A stretch of DNA of 64,000 nt, from positions 259,025,317-259,089,316 of the forward strand of contig OW386285.2 of NCBI GenBank assembly GCA_936432065.2. Direction: 5' to 3'. The notes beneath the pieces are model-generated. The model was not told the DNA's origin. It did not search any database and was given only the letters and a program-made list of their open reading frames with translations. The translations under genes and the position numbers were made by a program. This stretch comes from Rutpela maculata (Eukaryota; Arthropoda; Insecta; Coleoptera; Cerambycidae). Below, piece by piece: positions 1-10,537 of the stretch (its first letter is position 1; each line of letters opens with the position of its first letter).

Positions 1-139
1 TTATTCATGATGCCTAAGAGTTCATATCCTGAAAAATTAATTTCTGCATTAGTAATTATTTATAAAACAACATTTAATTAGGCAAGCATATATGAAAAAA
101 ATGGTTGATAACTAATTCTTACCGTTGTAACAAGCTTTT

Positions 140-425
140 ATCCTGCAAATTTCTTGCAGAGTACTTCTTTCACCTAACCACAATGAGCTTCAAGACTTCT
201 CAATGCCTTGAATTCGTCCTTCTGTCTAGGTAATTCTTTCAAAAATCAAGTAATTTGCAACATCCCTATGTGTAACATTTGGAAATACATCAATATTTGT
301 ACTAAAGTATTTTTTCTCAAAATATAAGGATTCAATTCGATGGCAGCCGTATACCTAACCCCTACATCAGGAGACAATTCTGCAAAATACGAACTAACCG
401 TCATCCTGACGAACAAAATTGTTTA
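140..425 (-). pseudogene. Degenerate coding fragment, family not identified
   Basis: Read on the minus strand, three protein-like stretches follow one another in different frames: ELSPDVGVRYTAAIELNPY near 380-330, then FPNVTHRDVANYLIF near 285-240, then DEFKALRSLEAH near 220-180. After that two in-frame stops appear. The pieces look like one ancestral reading frame broken by at least one frameshift and by nonsense changes. They recall large insect proteins often associated with mobile DNA, but I cannot name the family. An ATG near 402 could be the original start. No intact product is possible. The call rests only on the protein-like composition of consecutive segments. Confidence 0.25.
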
Positions 426-635
426 TATAACAGTATTAAGAATAGTTGTAGATATTAAATAATACAACAATAAGTTCTTAAATGGTACAAACACTGCAAA
501 ATTCACTTTAAAGAAACACGTTTAATCGGCGGATTTCTCAATGACAGCTGTTTGTTTTTCCTAAGGTCTCAAAATCTGTGACGTCGGCGCTCGCGACCCA
601 TTGTTTTAACCTAAAACAATAAATGAACTGACGGA

Positions 636-722
636 TGTACCAAAATGGCGGCAATGAAATCTTGGCGGGAAGCCCAAGTGTCGTTTCTGGTAGTTCTCTT
701 TTCTGTACTTGTACTCATACAA
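636..722. repeat. Dispersed repeat, partner at about 2466-2560
   Basis: The stretch beginning aaaatggcg and ending near cttgtactcatac is similar to 2466-2560. Both contain a core close to ttctggtagttcy followed by a ttctgt...tacaa...catac tail. The two copies flank the palindromic element at 2083-2443 and the 140-bp repeat array. The rest of 426-903 holds no recognisable gene. It contains short tgacgtcggcg and ggcgggaag GC-rich motifs and an ATT/ATA simple run near 736-760. Confidence 0.35.
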
Positions 723-903
723 TTAACAATTAATCAATAATAATAATAATAATAAAAAAAGTTCTTTATTGAATACATAAAAAATACATATTCAAACGGC
801 TATCGACCGAAGTCCATCAGCCTGTTTTTCCTACATTGTTACTGTTGATACATTATTTTATGTGAAATATTTAAAAATGAATACATTTTATGGAAAAAAA
901 AAT

Positions 904-1370
904 GCCGATGTCAGATTCGGAACAAGCGACCCGAAAAAACCCCAGGTAACGAGTTTCGATCGATTTGATCAGTAATTTCAGTAAAACTCCAGGAGATGAC
1001 GTTATTAGCCAGGTCGGGCGCACCAGGTCCTCCGGAGGAGGTTGCCGATGTCAGATTCAGGACGAGCGACCCAAAAAACCCCCGGGTAACGAGTTTCTAC
1101 CGATTTGATAAGTAATTTCAGTAAAACTCCAGGAGATGACGTTATTAGCCAGGTCGCGCGCACCAGGTCCTCCGGAGGAGGTTGCCGATGTCAGATTCGG
1201 GACGAGCGACCCGAAAAGCCTCCAGGTAACGAATTTCGATCGATTTTCCATGAGTTTACAGGGAACTCCAGGTGATGACGTTCCTGGTTCCGTCCTGACC
1301 TCCAGGTGCACAGGGGGCTCACTTGGACATCACATTCAGGTCCAGCGACTCAAAAAACCCCCGGGTGCTG
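904..1370. repeat. Tandem repeat, 140-bp unit, about 3.3 copies
   Basis: The phrase gccgatgtcagattc recurs at 904, 1044 and 1184, giving an exact 140-bp period. A fourth, more diverged unit begins near 1324 (acatcacattcagg...). Each unit carries gcgaccc...aaaa...cc, a cgatttga block and a ccaggtcctccggaggagg block with a palindromic tccgga. The array is far more GC-rich than its surroundings. Open frames across it on both strands (about 1057-1468) follow from the repeat and have no protein-family resemblance. Confidence 0.8.
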
Positions 1371-2082
1371 AAATTCGTATGATTCGGGAGTTTTTTCTGG
1401 AAGATATGAATTTTTTCTTCATCACTTCAAAAGATGCACTTATAAGAATGCACTTTTTGATGCAGTGATGCAATTTCAAAAAAGTACAAGACCAAAATAT
1501 GGCACAAAGTTTTTGGACGAGTTAACGAAGCGAATGCAAAAAACCCCATCTCAATCCGACTTACTGCCCAAAAAATTGAAGGTTTATTAGTTTATTTAGG
1601 TTTCCTAAGGATTCCCAAAGGTATTTTATTATTGATGTGAATTATAAGATATTTCCAAGTAATTGTGAACCTTTCTTCCTTTAAGGTCCGTATTGTGGTT
1701 AAAAGTATGCGATCGTAGGGATTTGGCAAGTAAAAGTTCAGCCGAACTTTATAACAATTTTAAGTTGTGCGCACGACAAATATGTATCGAAATAGATTGC
1801 TACCAACAGCACTTACCTATTTTTCCTCAACCTGGTAGTTTAAACAGAAAAAATATATATTTCCTCAGAACAACCTCCCAGTGAGAAAATACAGATTTTC
1901 CCAGACGAGATATTGTATTGATTTTAATACATTTTGTGACTTTATATTAAGAATACAATTGTTCATAGAGACAATTTTATCCAGTTTACTTTAATAGTTT
2001 TGATATCCATTATAAATAGAATTCTTTGAACAACGTAATTGTGTTCAGCCTGTGTAAAGTTTGTTTATAAACATGCTGTTTA
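1371..2082. other. No gene seen
   Basis: AT-rich sequence without a recognisable coding region. A 63-codon open frame at 1693-1884 resembles no family I know and lacks splice-site support. Confidence 0.5.
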
Positions 2083-2443
2083 AAGGAGGGGGTACACTTT
2101 CTATAGAAGAATGGCCCAATTATGAGCAAAAGCTATAAACAATTTAGTTTTGCGATATTTTGTGAATTATACTTTCTAATACAATAATAACATAATAAAA
2201 AAGTGCTACTATCCTTCGCCATATATAAAAATCATAAAAATATATTGAGAAATGAAGCGAAAATCGCACATTTTTTAATCGTGTTTTATGATTTTTATAT
2301 ACGGCAAAGGATAGTAGCACTTTTTTATTATGTTATTATTGTATTAGAAAGTAAATTCACAAAATATCGCAAAACTAAATTGCCTCTAGCTTTTGCTCAT
2401 AATTGGGCCGGTCTTCTATAGAAAGTGTACCCCCCCCTCCTTT
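2083..2443. mobile_element. Palindromic MITE (foldback, about 361 bp)
   Basis: The left end reads aaggagggggtacactttct and the right end is its near-complement (agaaagtgtac followed by a C run and tcctt). Pairing continues inward for about 150 bp on each side, through the actatcc...cgccatata block and its partner tatacggcaaaggatagt. The short unpaired centre is near 2240-2285. The element could fold into one long hairpin. It has no coding capacity, and the open frame at 2203-2421 is a by-product of the palindrome. Confidence 0.75.
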
Positions 2444-3360
2444 CCCGCCAAAATTACCAACGACAAAATGGCGAAGGTCACAAAAATACATCAAAGGCGG
2501 TGCTGAGAGTGCCGCTTCTGGTAGTTCCTTATTCTGTGGTACAAGTATAACACATACTTATCAATATTATTTTCTATAACTACATAGTTTGAAGGTATTA
2601 AATGCAAAGGTGAAAATTTAAGAAAACCCTTTGTATTTTTTCGATGTTAAGTTTATGTTCAGGTTTCCAGATTACTGAGCCATATTCTAATTTAGATCTG
2701 ACAAATGCATTGAACAATAATACCAATGTGTTACCTATTTATTATCCACTGATTTATGTGATCTTGAGAAAAGCCTCTACATGAAGAATACTGAGAAACA
2801 CTGCTTAAATATATACCTAACTTGAAAATAATACAATTAAAACATTATTATTTTGGTTACTTTTATTTACAATTTTTGTACATATAAAGAAATATTTTAG
2901 TGTAAAATATTTGCCCAATGGCAATTTATCTTCTTGGCATTACCAATAAAAAGTTATAATAATTATGGTCAGAAACATCTCATCGATAGGTTGTTGATTA
3001 ACAAAATGACAATTTTTTAATAATTCCTTTGATGCACTAATTAGAGTGTTTATGTATTTAAAAAATCCTAAATATTCTAGAATTCACATGCAGCATACTA
3101 AAATTAGGAAGATTATTTACAAAATACTAATCATGAACGTTTTTTATAATACAAAACAATCTCCTCAATATTTAAAATACAATGGTTAGAAATTAATGTT
3201 TTAATAGATAAATTCTCATACTTGATAGGCAATTCAGCTATTTGCAAATACTATAAAAAAATACTTTCTACTTGCTATAAACTAACAAACAAAATATTCA
3301 TTTCAAAAATATATATACTTAAGGTATTAATTACAGTACCATTTTTTGAAACTGTTACAC
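2444..3360. other. No gene seen; probable 3' flank of the PARP-like gene
   Basis: AT-rich sequence. Minus-strand polyadenylation-like hexamers (tttatt on the plus strand, for example near 2866) would suit the 3' end of the gene that stops at 3361. The open frame at 3222-3497 overlaps that gene in antisense and is not credible. Confidence 0.4.
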
Positions 3361-4275
3361 TTAATCATAAAAATTTAAATGTTTGTTCCTATAGTTTAAT
3401 GATTTCGGTTCATGACCTTCATAATGTATTATGTATGCTGGGTAAAATGTGTTGTCCTCATATTTTACGAAAACATGTTGATTATCATTCGTTGTAGTAT
3501 CACAGTTGTCTGGAGGAATGATGAAACGTGGATTTCCTAAACAATGGTTGCTTACGAGAACATTTGCTAAAATCATTATTTTTTCGTCAGTTCTATCAGA
3601 ATAATGTGTAGCATAATTTGAAATTGGTGTGAAAGATACTCCCTGTCCAAATTTGTGCCTACCATTTAATCTCCAGTTGAAATTGTATTTACAAATACCA
3701 TCAATATTTTCTCTACTTGTACCATGGAAGAGTTGCTTTTTTAATACACTTCCATATCTTTTTCTATATGCTTTTTCCATCAACTTGTACTGCATTAGTA
3801 AATAAGGGTTGAAAATCTTCTCAATTTGTTTTACTGTGAAACATTTTTTGTTTGTTCTTTTAAAGAGCCATTGTATTTTATTAAATTCTGGAGAATTATT
3901 TTCTAACAAATTCAATTCAAAGGATGAATTATTTGCATAATTTATCCAATCATTGTATTCAGTATTTTGTAAGAAATCTCTTATTAAAGTTATGTTAACA
4001 GTGACACGTTTTAACGCAGACCCCTCTCGTTGCGATTTTATAGACAAACTTTGAAATAGTTTCAATAGATTTTCTTCGTGTTGCTGTTCTTGTAGCTGCT
4101 GCCTTAGGGCTTCTTGTCGTCGTTGTTCTTGCAGTCTATATAATTCATTCCTTCTTATCTGTTGTTGTATCTTTTGTTCTTGCAATCTGTATAATTCATT
4201 AATTCTTATTTGTTGTCTATTTTGTTCTTCCCTTTGTCTTTTTTCTTCATCCCCATTTGAGAACAAGTTACCCAT
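3361..4275 (-). CDS. PARP-type mono-ADP-ribosyltransferase, single exon, N-terminal coiled coil
   Basis: A 304-residue protein. Residues 1-6 (MGNLFS) fit an N-myristoylation signal. Residues 10-75 are a Gln/Arg/Glu-rich coiled coil with two near-copies of the motif NELYRLQEQ. The C-terminal part is a PARP catalytic fold: LFHGTS supplies the NAD-binding His, FGQGVSFTPISNYATHYS the second-motif Tyr, and HVFVKYED...YPAYIIHY the last strands. The usual third-triad Glu is absent and a hydrophobic residue stands there. In known PARPs (the PARP7/11/12/14 group) that predicts mono- rather than poly-ADP-ribosylation. The ATG at 4275 is preceded by an A-rich context. The gene has no introns and lies antisense upstream of the first visible Fermitin exon, so it may be nested in a Fermitin intron. 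A retrogene origin is possible but not shown. Confidence 0.8.
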   Translation of the reverse strand: MGNLFSNGDEEKRQREEQNRQQIRINELYRLQEQKIQQQIRRNELYRLQEQRRQEALRQQLQEQQHEENLLKLFQSLSIKSQREGSALKRVTVNITLIRDFLQNTEYNDWINYANNSSFELNLLENNSPEFNKIQWLFKRTNKKCFTVKQIEKIFNPYLLMQYKLMEKAYRKRYGSVLKKQLFHGTSRENIDGICKYNFNWRLNGRHKFGQGVSFTPISNYATHYSDRTDEKIMILANVLVSNHCLGNPRFIIPPDNCDTTTNDNQHVFVKYEDNTFYPAYIIHYEGHEPKSLNYRNKHLNFYD

Positions 4276-5201
4276 TTTTAAATACTAATAAACTTATAAT
4301 TATTATTTAATAATTTGTATCTTAATTATTCAGTTTTACACAATTTATGCACAGGTTAAACTATAATAAAAACCCACTACTATGAAAGTAAACCTCTTGG
4401 CAACTCACTGATGTGTCTGTGGGAAGTCCCCATTTCTACATATTATGTATTTACGTGCAAGGTCAGCTGGTTCAAGTGGATCAATATCATATCCAGTGCA
4501 GTACGTATTTTATACATAGTCACTATCTGGATTAAGATTATATTATAAGATTATATAGCATAGCGTGACTGAAGTTTAACAAGGATAGTAATAATACTGT
4601 CATGTTAAACATAACATTTATTTTGACCACTAAAAAATAACTGAAGCCATTTTTAAGCCACCACAGTTTTCAGTTTTTCAAGAAAAACTTGTAATTATAA
4701 AAATTAAAATGAAGGAAGAGGAAATTATCTGTTCATTTTTTTTTATACAAATTAATGTTTAACTATCTTTTACTTCCATACCCATGCAATGTAATGGAAG
4801 TATAGTAATCCTAGAAAAAAAAAATTGAATTTTTTTTTTTTCAAATATATTTCGAATGTCGTGAAACGTCGAGATTTTAAGTTTGAACAATAAAAAATGC
4901 GTGTCCGTCTATCTGTAACTTTTTTGTGTGCACAATCACTTTGGAACCATTTATGATATTGACTTGAAATTTGGCACACCCATGTATTATAATGAGATCT
5001 ATAACTGGATTATATTTTGATCTTATTCCGTTGAAGGGTTGAGGGGTAAATATTTAAAGCAAGTAAGTAAGAGTTCATAAAACTGTGATTTAGTCTGTGT
5101 ACAAGAACCAAAGACTACCATTTTTTTTTGGCATCAGCCATCTCTTCTACCACCCTCTACTCCATTATTAAAGATGGTAAAAAATAAAATTGTGATTTAG
5201 T
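4276..5201. other. No gene seen; transposon-like debris
   Basis: The sequence contains an A/T run near 4815-4840, followed by text of a type often found in insect transposon relics (gtgtccgtctatctgtaac; ttgacttgaaatttggcac). No terminal repeat or coding region could be delimited. Confidence 0.35.
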
Positions 5202-5209
5202 GTGTGTAC

Positions 5210-5586
5210 CGTAACTGAAACCGAAAACCGAAATGAGAGATTCTGGAAAACCGAAACCGTAACTGAAAACCAAATTAACGCTCTGAAAACCGAAATCAAG
5301 CTGAAATAAATTTCGTTTTTGGTCCTTGCAAGCATTAATTTAATTTTAACCGAAAATTGCACCGTAATTACAAATTTTTCCTAACCGTAACTGAAACCAA
5401 AAACCGGAATGTGAGATTCTGGAAAACCAAAACCGTAACAGAAAACCGAATTGACGCTGCTTTGAAAACCGAAATCGAAAACCAAATTAATGGTGCTCTG
5501 AAAACCAAAACCGTAACCAAAAACCGAAAATGGTGTACGTCAGTTAACCGAATCCAAATCAAAATAAATTTCGGTTTCGGTCCCTG
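5210..5586. mobile_element. hAT-like MITE with low-complexity interior, 8-bp target duplication
   Basis: The element is flanked by a perfect 8-bp direct repeat gtgtgtac (5202-5209 and 5587-5594), the duplication length of hAT transposons. It ends cggtttcggtccctg. Its left end (cgtaactgaaaccg) is an eroded partner of that terminus. The interior is a degenerate array of aaaaccgaaa-type units. A second member with its own 8-bp duplication is at 39584-39981. It has no transposase and would depend on an autonomous hAT element. Confidence 0.75.
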
Positions 5587-5759
5587 GTGTGTACAAGAAT
5601 CAAAGTCCTCACAAATTTTTTTAGCGTAAGCCAGGGGGGAGGCTTACGCTAAAGAAATCACTACCACCTCCTCTACCGTGTGGCATATACTTTTGAGGTA
5701 GACAAAATATTATATTATTAAATTTTTTCCACATAAGTAGTAGAGTGCAAATATTGTAT

Positions 5760-6470
5760 TCAATTTTTTTTTTTTTCGTTGTTGAATAGATTTGGATAGG
5801 AAATCTGGATGTGGGAAGTAGTGATTCCTTTGGCAGCGGTTGTAAATAAATAATTCTGTAAAGATAGTTGTATTTTTCTAATTTTCAAATGTCGAAATAA
5901 TTTTCCACTAGGTCTCATCAGCATAAGATTGTGAGTTGTTGGGTAGTTGCTATTCAAGAGATTAATTATGTCTGACAAACTATAAATACCAAAGTTCCTA
6001 GAATTGACCCTTGCGGTACATCTTGTTTAATATCGCAACTCTCTTAGCTGGAGAAAGAGGAAACGGATGAATTGTCAATAGTGTCAAGCAGCACGTCATT
6101 GAGCGATATTGATTTGATAAGTTGTTGTAAAAATTATTTTAAATTGCATCCTTCCCAAATGTAAACGCCAATAGGATCTGTGGCACTCACTGATCACGTG
6201 CATTTATTACTATCCTTCTTTTCCAGTTAAGGTATAGTACTGATAACATTATTTACTTGAACAATTTGGATTCTTCTTTTGAAATATGATGTTAAAATAC
6301 TTAACAGAGTACCTCTAATCCCATATCTGTATAAATCTAAAACTTGTTGCTTATTATTATCTAAGGCATTAACAATTATATTTTGAAATTCGCATAGTGC
6401 TGATTCAGTACTTTTGTTTTTAGTAAAACCATGCTGAGATATAGAAATAGGTTACTATATATCCGTGGAG
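5760..6470 (-). pseudogene. Jockey-like non-LTR reverse transcriptase fragment, dead
   Basis: Read on the minus strand, 6470 to about 6241 gives RT-like text (LDLYRYGIRG..., FKRRIQIVQV). After an inserted MITE (6037-6240), RT motif VPQGSILG continues from about 6030, followed by a decayed version of the catalytic-Asp region down to 5760. There are several stops and an internal deletion. It is a truncated retrotransposon of the same general type as the one the Polinton split at 10311/28707. Confidence 0.65.
6037..6240. mobile_element. Short MITE inside the RT pseudogene; relative of 39989-41270
   Basis: Its left end (cttagctggagaaagagg) and right end (ccttcttttccagttaagg...tatagta) are imperfect inverted copies. 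The left 100 bp also matches 40000-40100, sharing gtcaag..gcacgt, then cattgatttgataag, then gtaaaaattatttt. It interrupts the reverse-transcriptase text, so it is younger than the retrotransposon copy. Confidence 0.6.
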
Positions 6471-7984
6471 GAATAGAAATCAGTCATTATTATTTTAATG
6501 TAACTATTTGTACTTTGTGCGTCATCTTCAGCTATTCTAAATCTTTCTGTATAATCTACAGCAAACAGTATTAATTGAAATGTCAACTTAATGCGTGTAT
6601 ATTTGAGTTAATATGATCTGATGAGATTGTTTATTGCATAATATCACAGTATTTGTAATATTGAAAAATTTTGGTGGGCTAATTTAAAGGTATTAAATGG
6701 TCTCAGAATATTCATAGAAATTTTGTTATTAGATTAGTCAAGTTAAGCAATCGTCCAAATAAAGTATAGTTGGCCAAATGGATATCATATGAGACTACAT
6801 GTATCGCCGTTCGAATGTATGTAAAACATAGTGAGATGATTTGTTAACACTTTCACTGGTTTTTTTCGAAAATATTGCATAATTGGGTGTCAGAAATCGA
6901 GTAGTGTCAATAAAAATTGTATATACAGGGTATTCCATGTTTTTTAGACTGACTGGAGAGCCATGCCCACCTGGCGAAAAATTTCTTGTTCAGTGCTGAC
7001 TGGCATAATAATAATAATACATAATAGGGCCTGGCTCACATGAGAGTCGTGAGCGGCGAAAGCGTTAAATAAAGATTATCTCTGTCTTCTTAAACCCAAA
7101 AAACAATATATTTCTTTGTAACATGATGACTTATTATGATTGGTTTTCTGTTGTTTTTGTTTGAGATCATCTTTTTTAAATTAAATGGGGGGGAAGTTTC
7201 ACTTACACCCCACAGAAAATGTATTTGGTGTTGCCCTAAATAATCTTTTCACAGGGTTCCCAGCAACCTGGTAGACTGGAAATTGTAAGGGAATTTAAAA
7301 GAGACAGGGAAAACTCAATTGTGATAAAATATCTGTTCTGCTATATTTTACTGCTTTTATGTTATTGTATTCACTTTTTAAATAAATTTATATTGTAGAA
7401 TTTTCTATAATTCGAACCATAATTTTACTCAAAAAAAATTGATACCCATTCGACATTTAAAAAATTGTCAGAGGGAAACAGGTCAGGGAAAATAGGGAGT
7501 CAGGGAATTTGCACACGTGATGTTGCTGTTCAATGAGTACTTAACACGTAGCAATCAATTTTCAACTATCCCAAAATTTCGTGTGGGGTGTACTACATCC
7601 ATATCATTGCCGAAATGAGTAACATATCCCCAGAATTAAATCTGCTGGATTTCTATATTTGGCAGCACGAGGTTTAAATTATTACTCTTTATCAATTACT
7701 GGAAAGAATATATCATGCAACTAATCACATACGAAATGCTCGACATATGTGTCATGTCAAAAAATCTTTGGTTTGTCAAAGTGAAACATACCTTCAAGCT
7801 GAAAAAAGAGATTTGTTGTAATTGAAGCTTTATCCTCTTTTATCTTTCCTTTTATAAGGAAAACTGAGTTAAATGTTTAAGAGGTAACTAAACATAAACA
7901 CACCACATATACTAGACAAACCTCAAATCCAAAGCCAAGGCTGTTCAGAAGAAGGTTGTACATTCGGAAAAACGCAGACATACA
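6471..7984. other. No gene seen
   Basis: AT-rich intron-like or intergenic sequence. A tacagggtattcc motif at about 6927 resembles termini of the element family at 53556-54217, but no matching second end was found. A gggggg-containing stretch and short A/T runs are the only other features. Confidence 0.4.
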
Positions 7985-8100
7985 TCCATACCCACTGACA
8001 TTGTCAGCACCAGAGCTGGGGCTCAAACCCGATAAACAGTGTAACCAGCATATTTACCACAAAATACGCTTCAGCTGACCGAGCTGCTGTGCCGGTCAAC
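7985..8100 (-). repeat. tRNA-derived SINE-like sequence
   Basis: On the minus strand it has a pol III A-box-like segment (agctcggtcagctg, near 8085-8070) and a B-box-like segment gggtttgagccc (near 8030-8018), about 45 bp apart as in tRNA promoters. No cloverleaf or acceptor stem can be drawn. It is a SINE head or tRNA relic rather than a functional tRNA. Confidence 0.45.
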
Positions 8101-8292
8101 TAAAAAGGTTTAGATCTACATTAACTTTTCTTAAAATCGCATCAGCTTTTGTCACTTAAAATTTCTCATAGAGCAAATAAATCACCTTGTTCAGTCAAAT
8201 TCTTATTGATATAAAGGTAAAATACTTAAATGAGTTAATGCATTAACCTCAGTTCATTTGAATCTATTTACATGTTAAAAATTTTGTTTCAG

Positions 8293-8486
8293 TTACAAGT
8301 CAAACTGCAAGCGAATCAACCGCAACCGACAATTGATAACAATGGGAGTGTGCCTTCTCCAATTGAGGATGATATAGATGCTGCCCTTAATAACTTACAG
8401 ACAACTTTAGAAGGATCCAGCATTAACACATTCTCAAATGACATTACACAAGTGCCCGAATTAAAGGATCAGTTACGGTTCTTAAA
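8293..8486 (+). CDS. Fit1: Fermitin (kindlin) exon: linker leading into the PH domain
   Basis: This exon follows the acceptor tttgtttcag and ends at the donor gtaagt (8487). It encodes a 64-residue acidic linker ending IDAALNNLQTTLEG...VPELKDQLRFL. That is the kindlin signature just before the PH domain inserted in FERM lobe F2. Kindlins bind beta-integrin tails and phosphoinositides at adhesion sites and activate integrins with talin. The exon ends two bases into a codon, which is completed exactly by the exon at 29587. Earlier exons (F0, F1, start of F2) are not in the window. Fit1 is the Drosophila name; orthology to Fit1 rather than Fit2 is not resolved. Confidence 0.88.
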
Positions 8487-9338
8487 GTAAGTACAAATAT
8501 GACAGAACTATTTAATATATTAATTATTGCCAATAAACGTTATAAAAAATTTTCTCTAGTAATAATTGTAATTATTGAAAAATATTATTTTGGGTATTCA
8601 GCAGATAACTTTCATATAGATTGCATCCGTTCTTTCCATATACCGCCGATTCAACTCTGATCATGCTGGTATATTAACAAGAAATCCCCCTATGATGTCT
8701 TATCAACTTCTTTCAACATTTGTTACATTTCAAAGCCAAAAATTATTAAAAAGCTCAATAAAAAAAAAATAAAATTTCACTCTCCGCATGTATGTCTTAA
8801 TAAATAAAATATTTCCTTAATACCCAAAATATTATTTTTCAATAATTATTGTGTAATAGTTGAATAAGACTGCCTTTTTCCAGCGATTGTTTTGTGTGGG
8901 GGGGGGGGGGGTGGCATTTTTTTATGGAAATGCAATCTATATCTTATCAGGAAGTTATAGGGAAGATTTGTCCAATGTGAGCGTTCCTATCTGCCATTTT
9001 GTTTTGTGAAAAAATAGAAACGACGAAAATTTTTTCTTTTGCAAAAAAACAAAGTGGCACATTGGATTTGGACCCATTCAGTTTTGTTCATAATTTATTT
9101 ACAAACATTTTGATTTGGCCTGATCCGATGTACAGAGCCTGAGATATTAAAAAAAACAAGCAAAATTAAAACTTAATTTCCAAAAAACGCAGACCTCCTA
9201 GATTGGACAAAACTTTACAATAACTACCTGATAACATATAAATGTGTTCTCACAAAAAAATTGCCCCCCAAGCAATAGTTGAAATCGTATATTTGATGTT
9301 TAGTTTTATTCGACTATAAGCAGAAATAAAATAATGTA
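8487..9338. other. Fermitin intron, no further gene
   Basis: Start of the 21.1-kb intron. It contains a run of G residues near 8898-8911 and AT-rich sequence. No exon-like segment is seen before the Penelope-like fragment. Confidence 0.5.
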
Positions 9339-10113
9339 GTGGTTTCTTCCGGGTGTTTGACTTGACGTTTCGCTGATCATGCTGTCAGCTTCAGGAACAT
9401 CCAACAAACTCTAGAAAAAAATGGGTACGAATAAAAGGATATACAACGAATTATCAACAACCGGAAAAGAACAGGGATGACCTACTACTTATGTGTGCCT
9501 TCCCTATAGGTTGAAGAAGACGTTATTGAAGAATAAAATAGGCGTACATTTCCGAACGCTAAAGAAAATTCAACAAGTGCTTCTCTCAAACAAGGATCCC
9601 ATCCTTAGACCACTAGCCAAGGGTGTTTACCAATTGGAGTTCTAATGTGGTAAGAGTTATATCGGACAGACGGGGCATAGTATCCAGTGCAGAATCAAGG
9701 AGCACCAGAGAAACACAAAATTTGGATATGAGTATAAGTCGGCAGTGGCAGAACATGTTCATTGGAGTGAGATCCATAAAATCGACTTCAAGAACATCAA
9801 AATATTGGATAGAAATATGTGCTATTACCCAAGGACAATTAGAGAATCACTAGAAATTATGAAAAACAGGGACAACTTCAATAAAGAAAATAGGTATCGA
9901 CTGAGTTACCCTTGGAGACTGGCTTTGCCATGCACCAGTGGTTCAAACGATCACAGTCAACAAAGCATAATGAATGAGCAGCGCCAAGGTATATAATAAG
10001 GAGCAGAACAGAACAACTTCAGTCTTTAGAATCCTTCTGAAGAAGCCGACAGCATGATCTGCAAAAGGTCAAGTCAAATTCGACGACTATGGCAACAATT
10101 GGAAGAAACCACT
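9339..10113 (+). pseudogene. Penelope-like element remnant with GIY-YIG endonuclease domain
   Basis: The frame at about 9620-9940 has the GIY-YIG core GKSYIGQTGHS, then RIKEHQRN, KSAVAEHVHW and YYPRTIRES..IMK, ending YRLSYPW. This order is typical of the C-terminal endonuclease of Penelope-like retroelements. There is a stop just before the core and no reverse transcriptase upstream. Ends near 9339-9400 (gtggtttcttccgg...catgctgtcagcttca) and 10030-10113 (gaagccgacagcatgat...ggaagaaaccac) are inverted copies, as in the inverted terminal repeats of these elements. It is a 5'-truncated copy inside the Fermitin intron. Confidence 0.75.
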
Positions 10114-10310
10114 TTATTGGGCAATGGCCTTGAAAGCCTGCATTATGCTAGAAATAAAATATATTATTTTTAAATAACAATTATAATTATTGCTATTTTA
10201 CTCAGGTGTAAAAACTTACCATAGCTATTAAACATAAAATAAATAGCATATTAAAACTTATAACAAATGGTCCACTAGAGTGACGAGAATTCTAGCTTAA
10301 GTTCTATCAA

Positions 10311-10531
10311 ACATGGAAGTGCCACAAGGATCAATACTGGGACCATTACTGTTTCTCATCTACGTAAATGACATAACTAACTAGTAATCTAGTTTTATAT
10401 GCAGATGATATGATGGATGAACATAACAACTTAGAACAGCTTTTAAATTTAATGAATAAAACACAATCAGAGGCCTCCTCAGGGTTTACAGTAAATCAAC
10501 TACACCTCAATGAAAGTAATACTAAGAAATG
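10311..10531 (+). pseudogene. Non-LTR RT fragment, left part of the copy split by the Polinton
   Basis: This stretch encodes RT motifs VPQGSILGPLLFLIYVND and, after a stop, LYADD, followed by about 40 residues of palm/thumb sequence that end abruptly at the Polinton boundary. The missing C-terminal part resumes at 28707. It belongs to a Jockey/CR1-like element and has stop codons of its own, so it was dead or dying before or after the Polinton insertion. Confidence 0.8.
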
Positions 10532-10537
10532 CATATT
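10532..10537. other. 6-bp target-site duplication, left copy (catatt)
   Basis: The hexamer catatt directly precedes the Polinton's first base and reappears right after its last base (28701-28706). Six bp is the duplication length made by Polinton integrases. Confidence 0.92.

Noticed and set aside
904..1468. CRISPR-like array
   Set aside because: The 140-bp units are contiguous repeats without unique spacers, in an animal genome.
5357..5629. Thr/Lys/Asn-rich frame as a repeat protein
   Set aside because: It is a translation of the aaaaccgaaa array of a hAT-like MITE.
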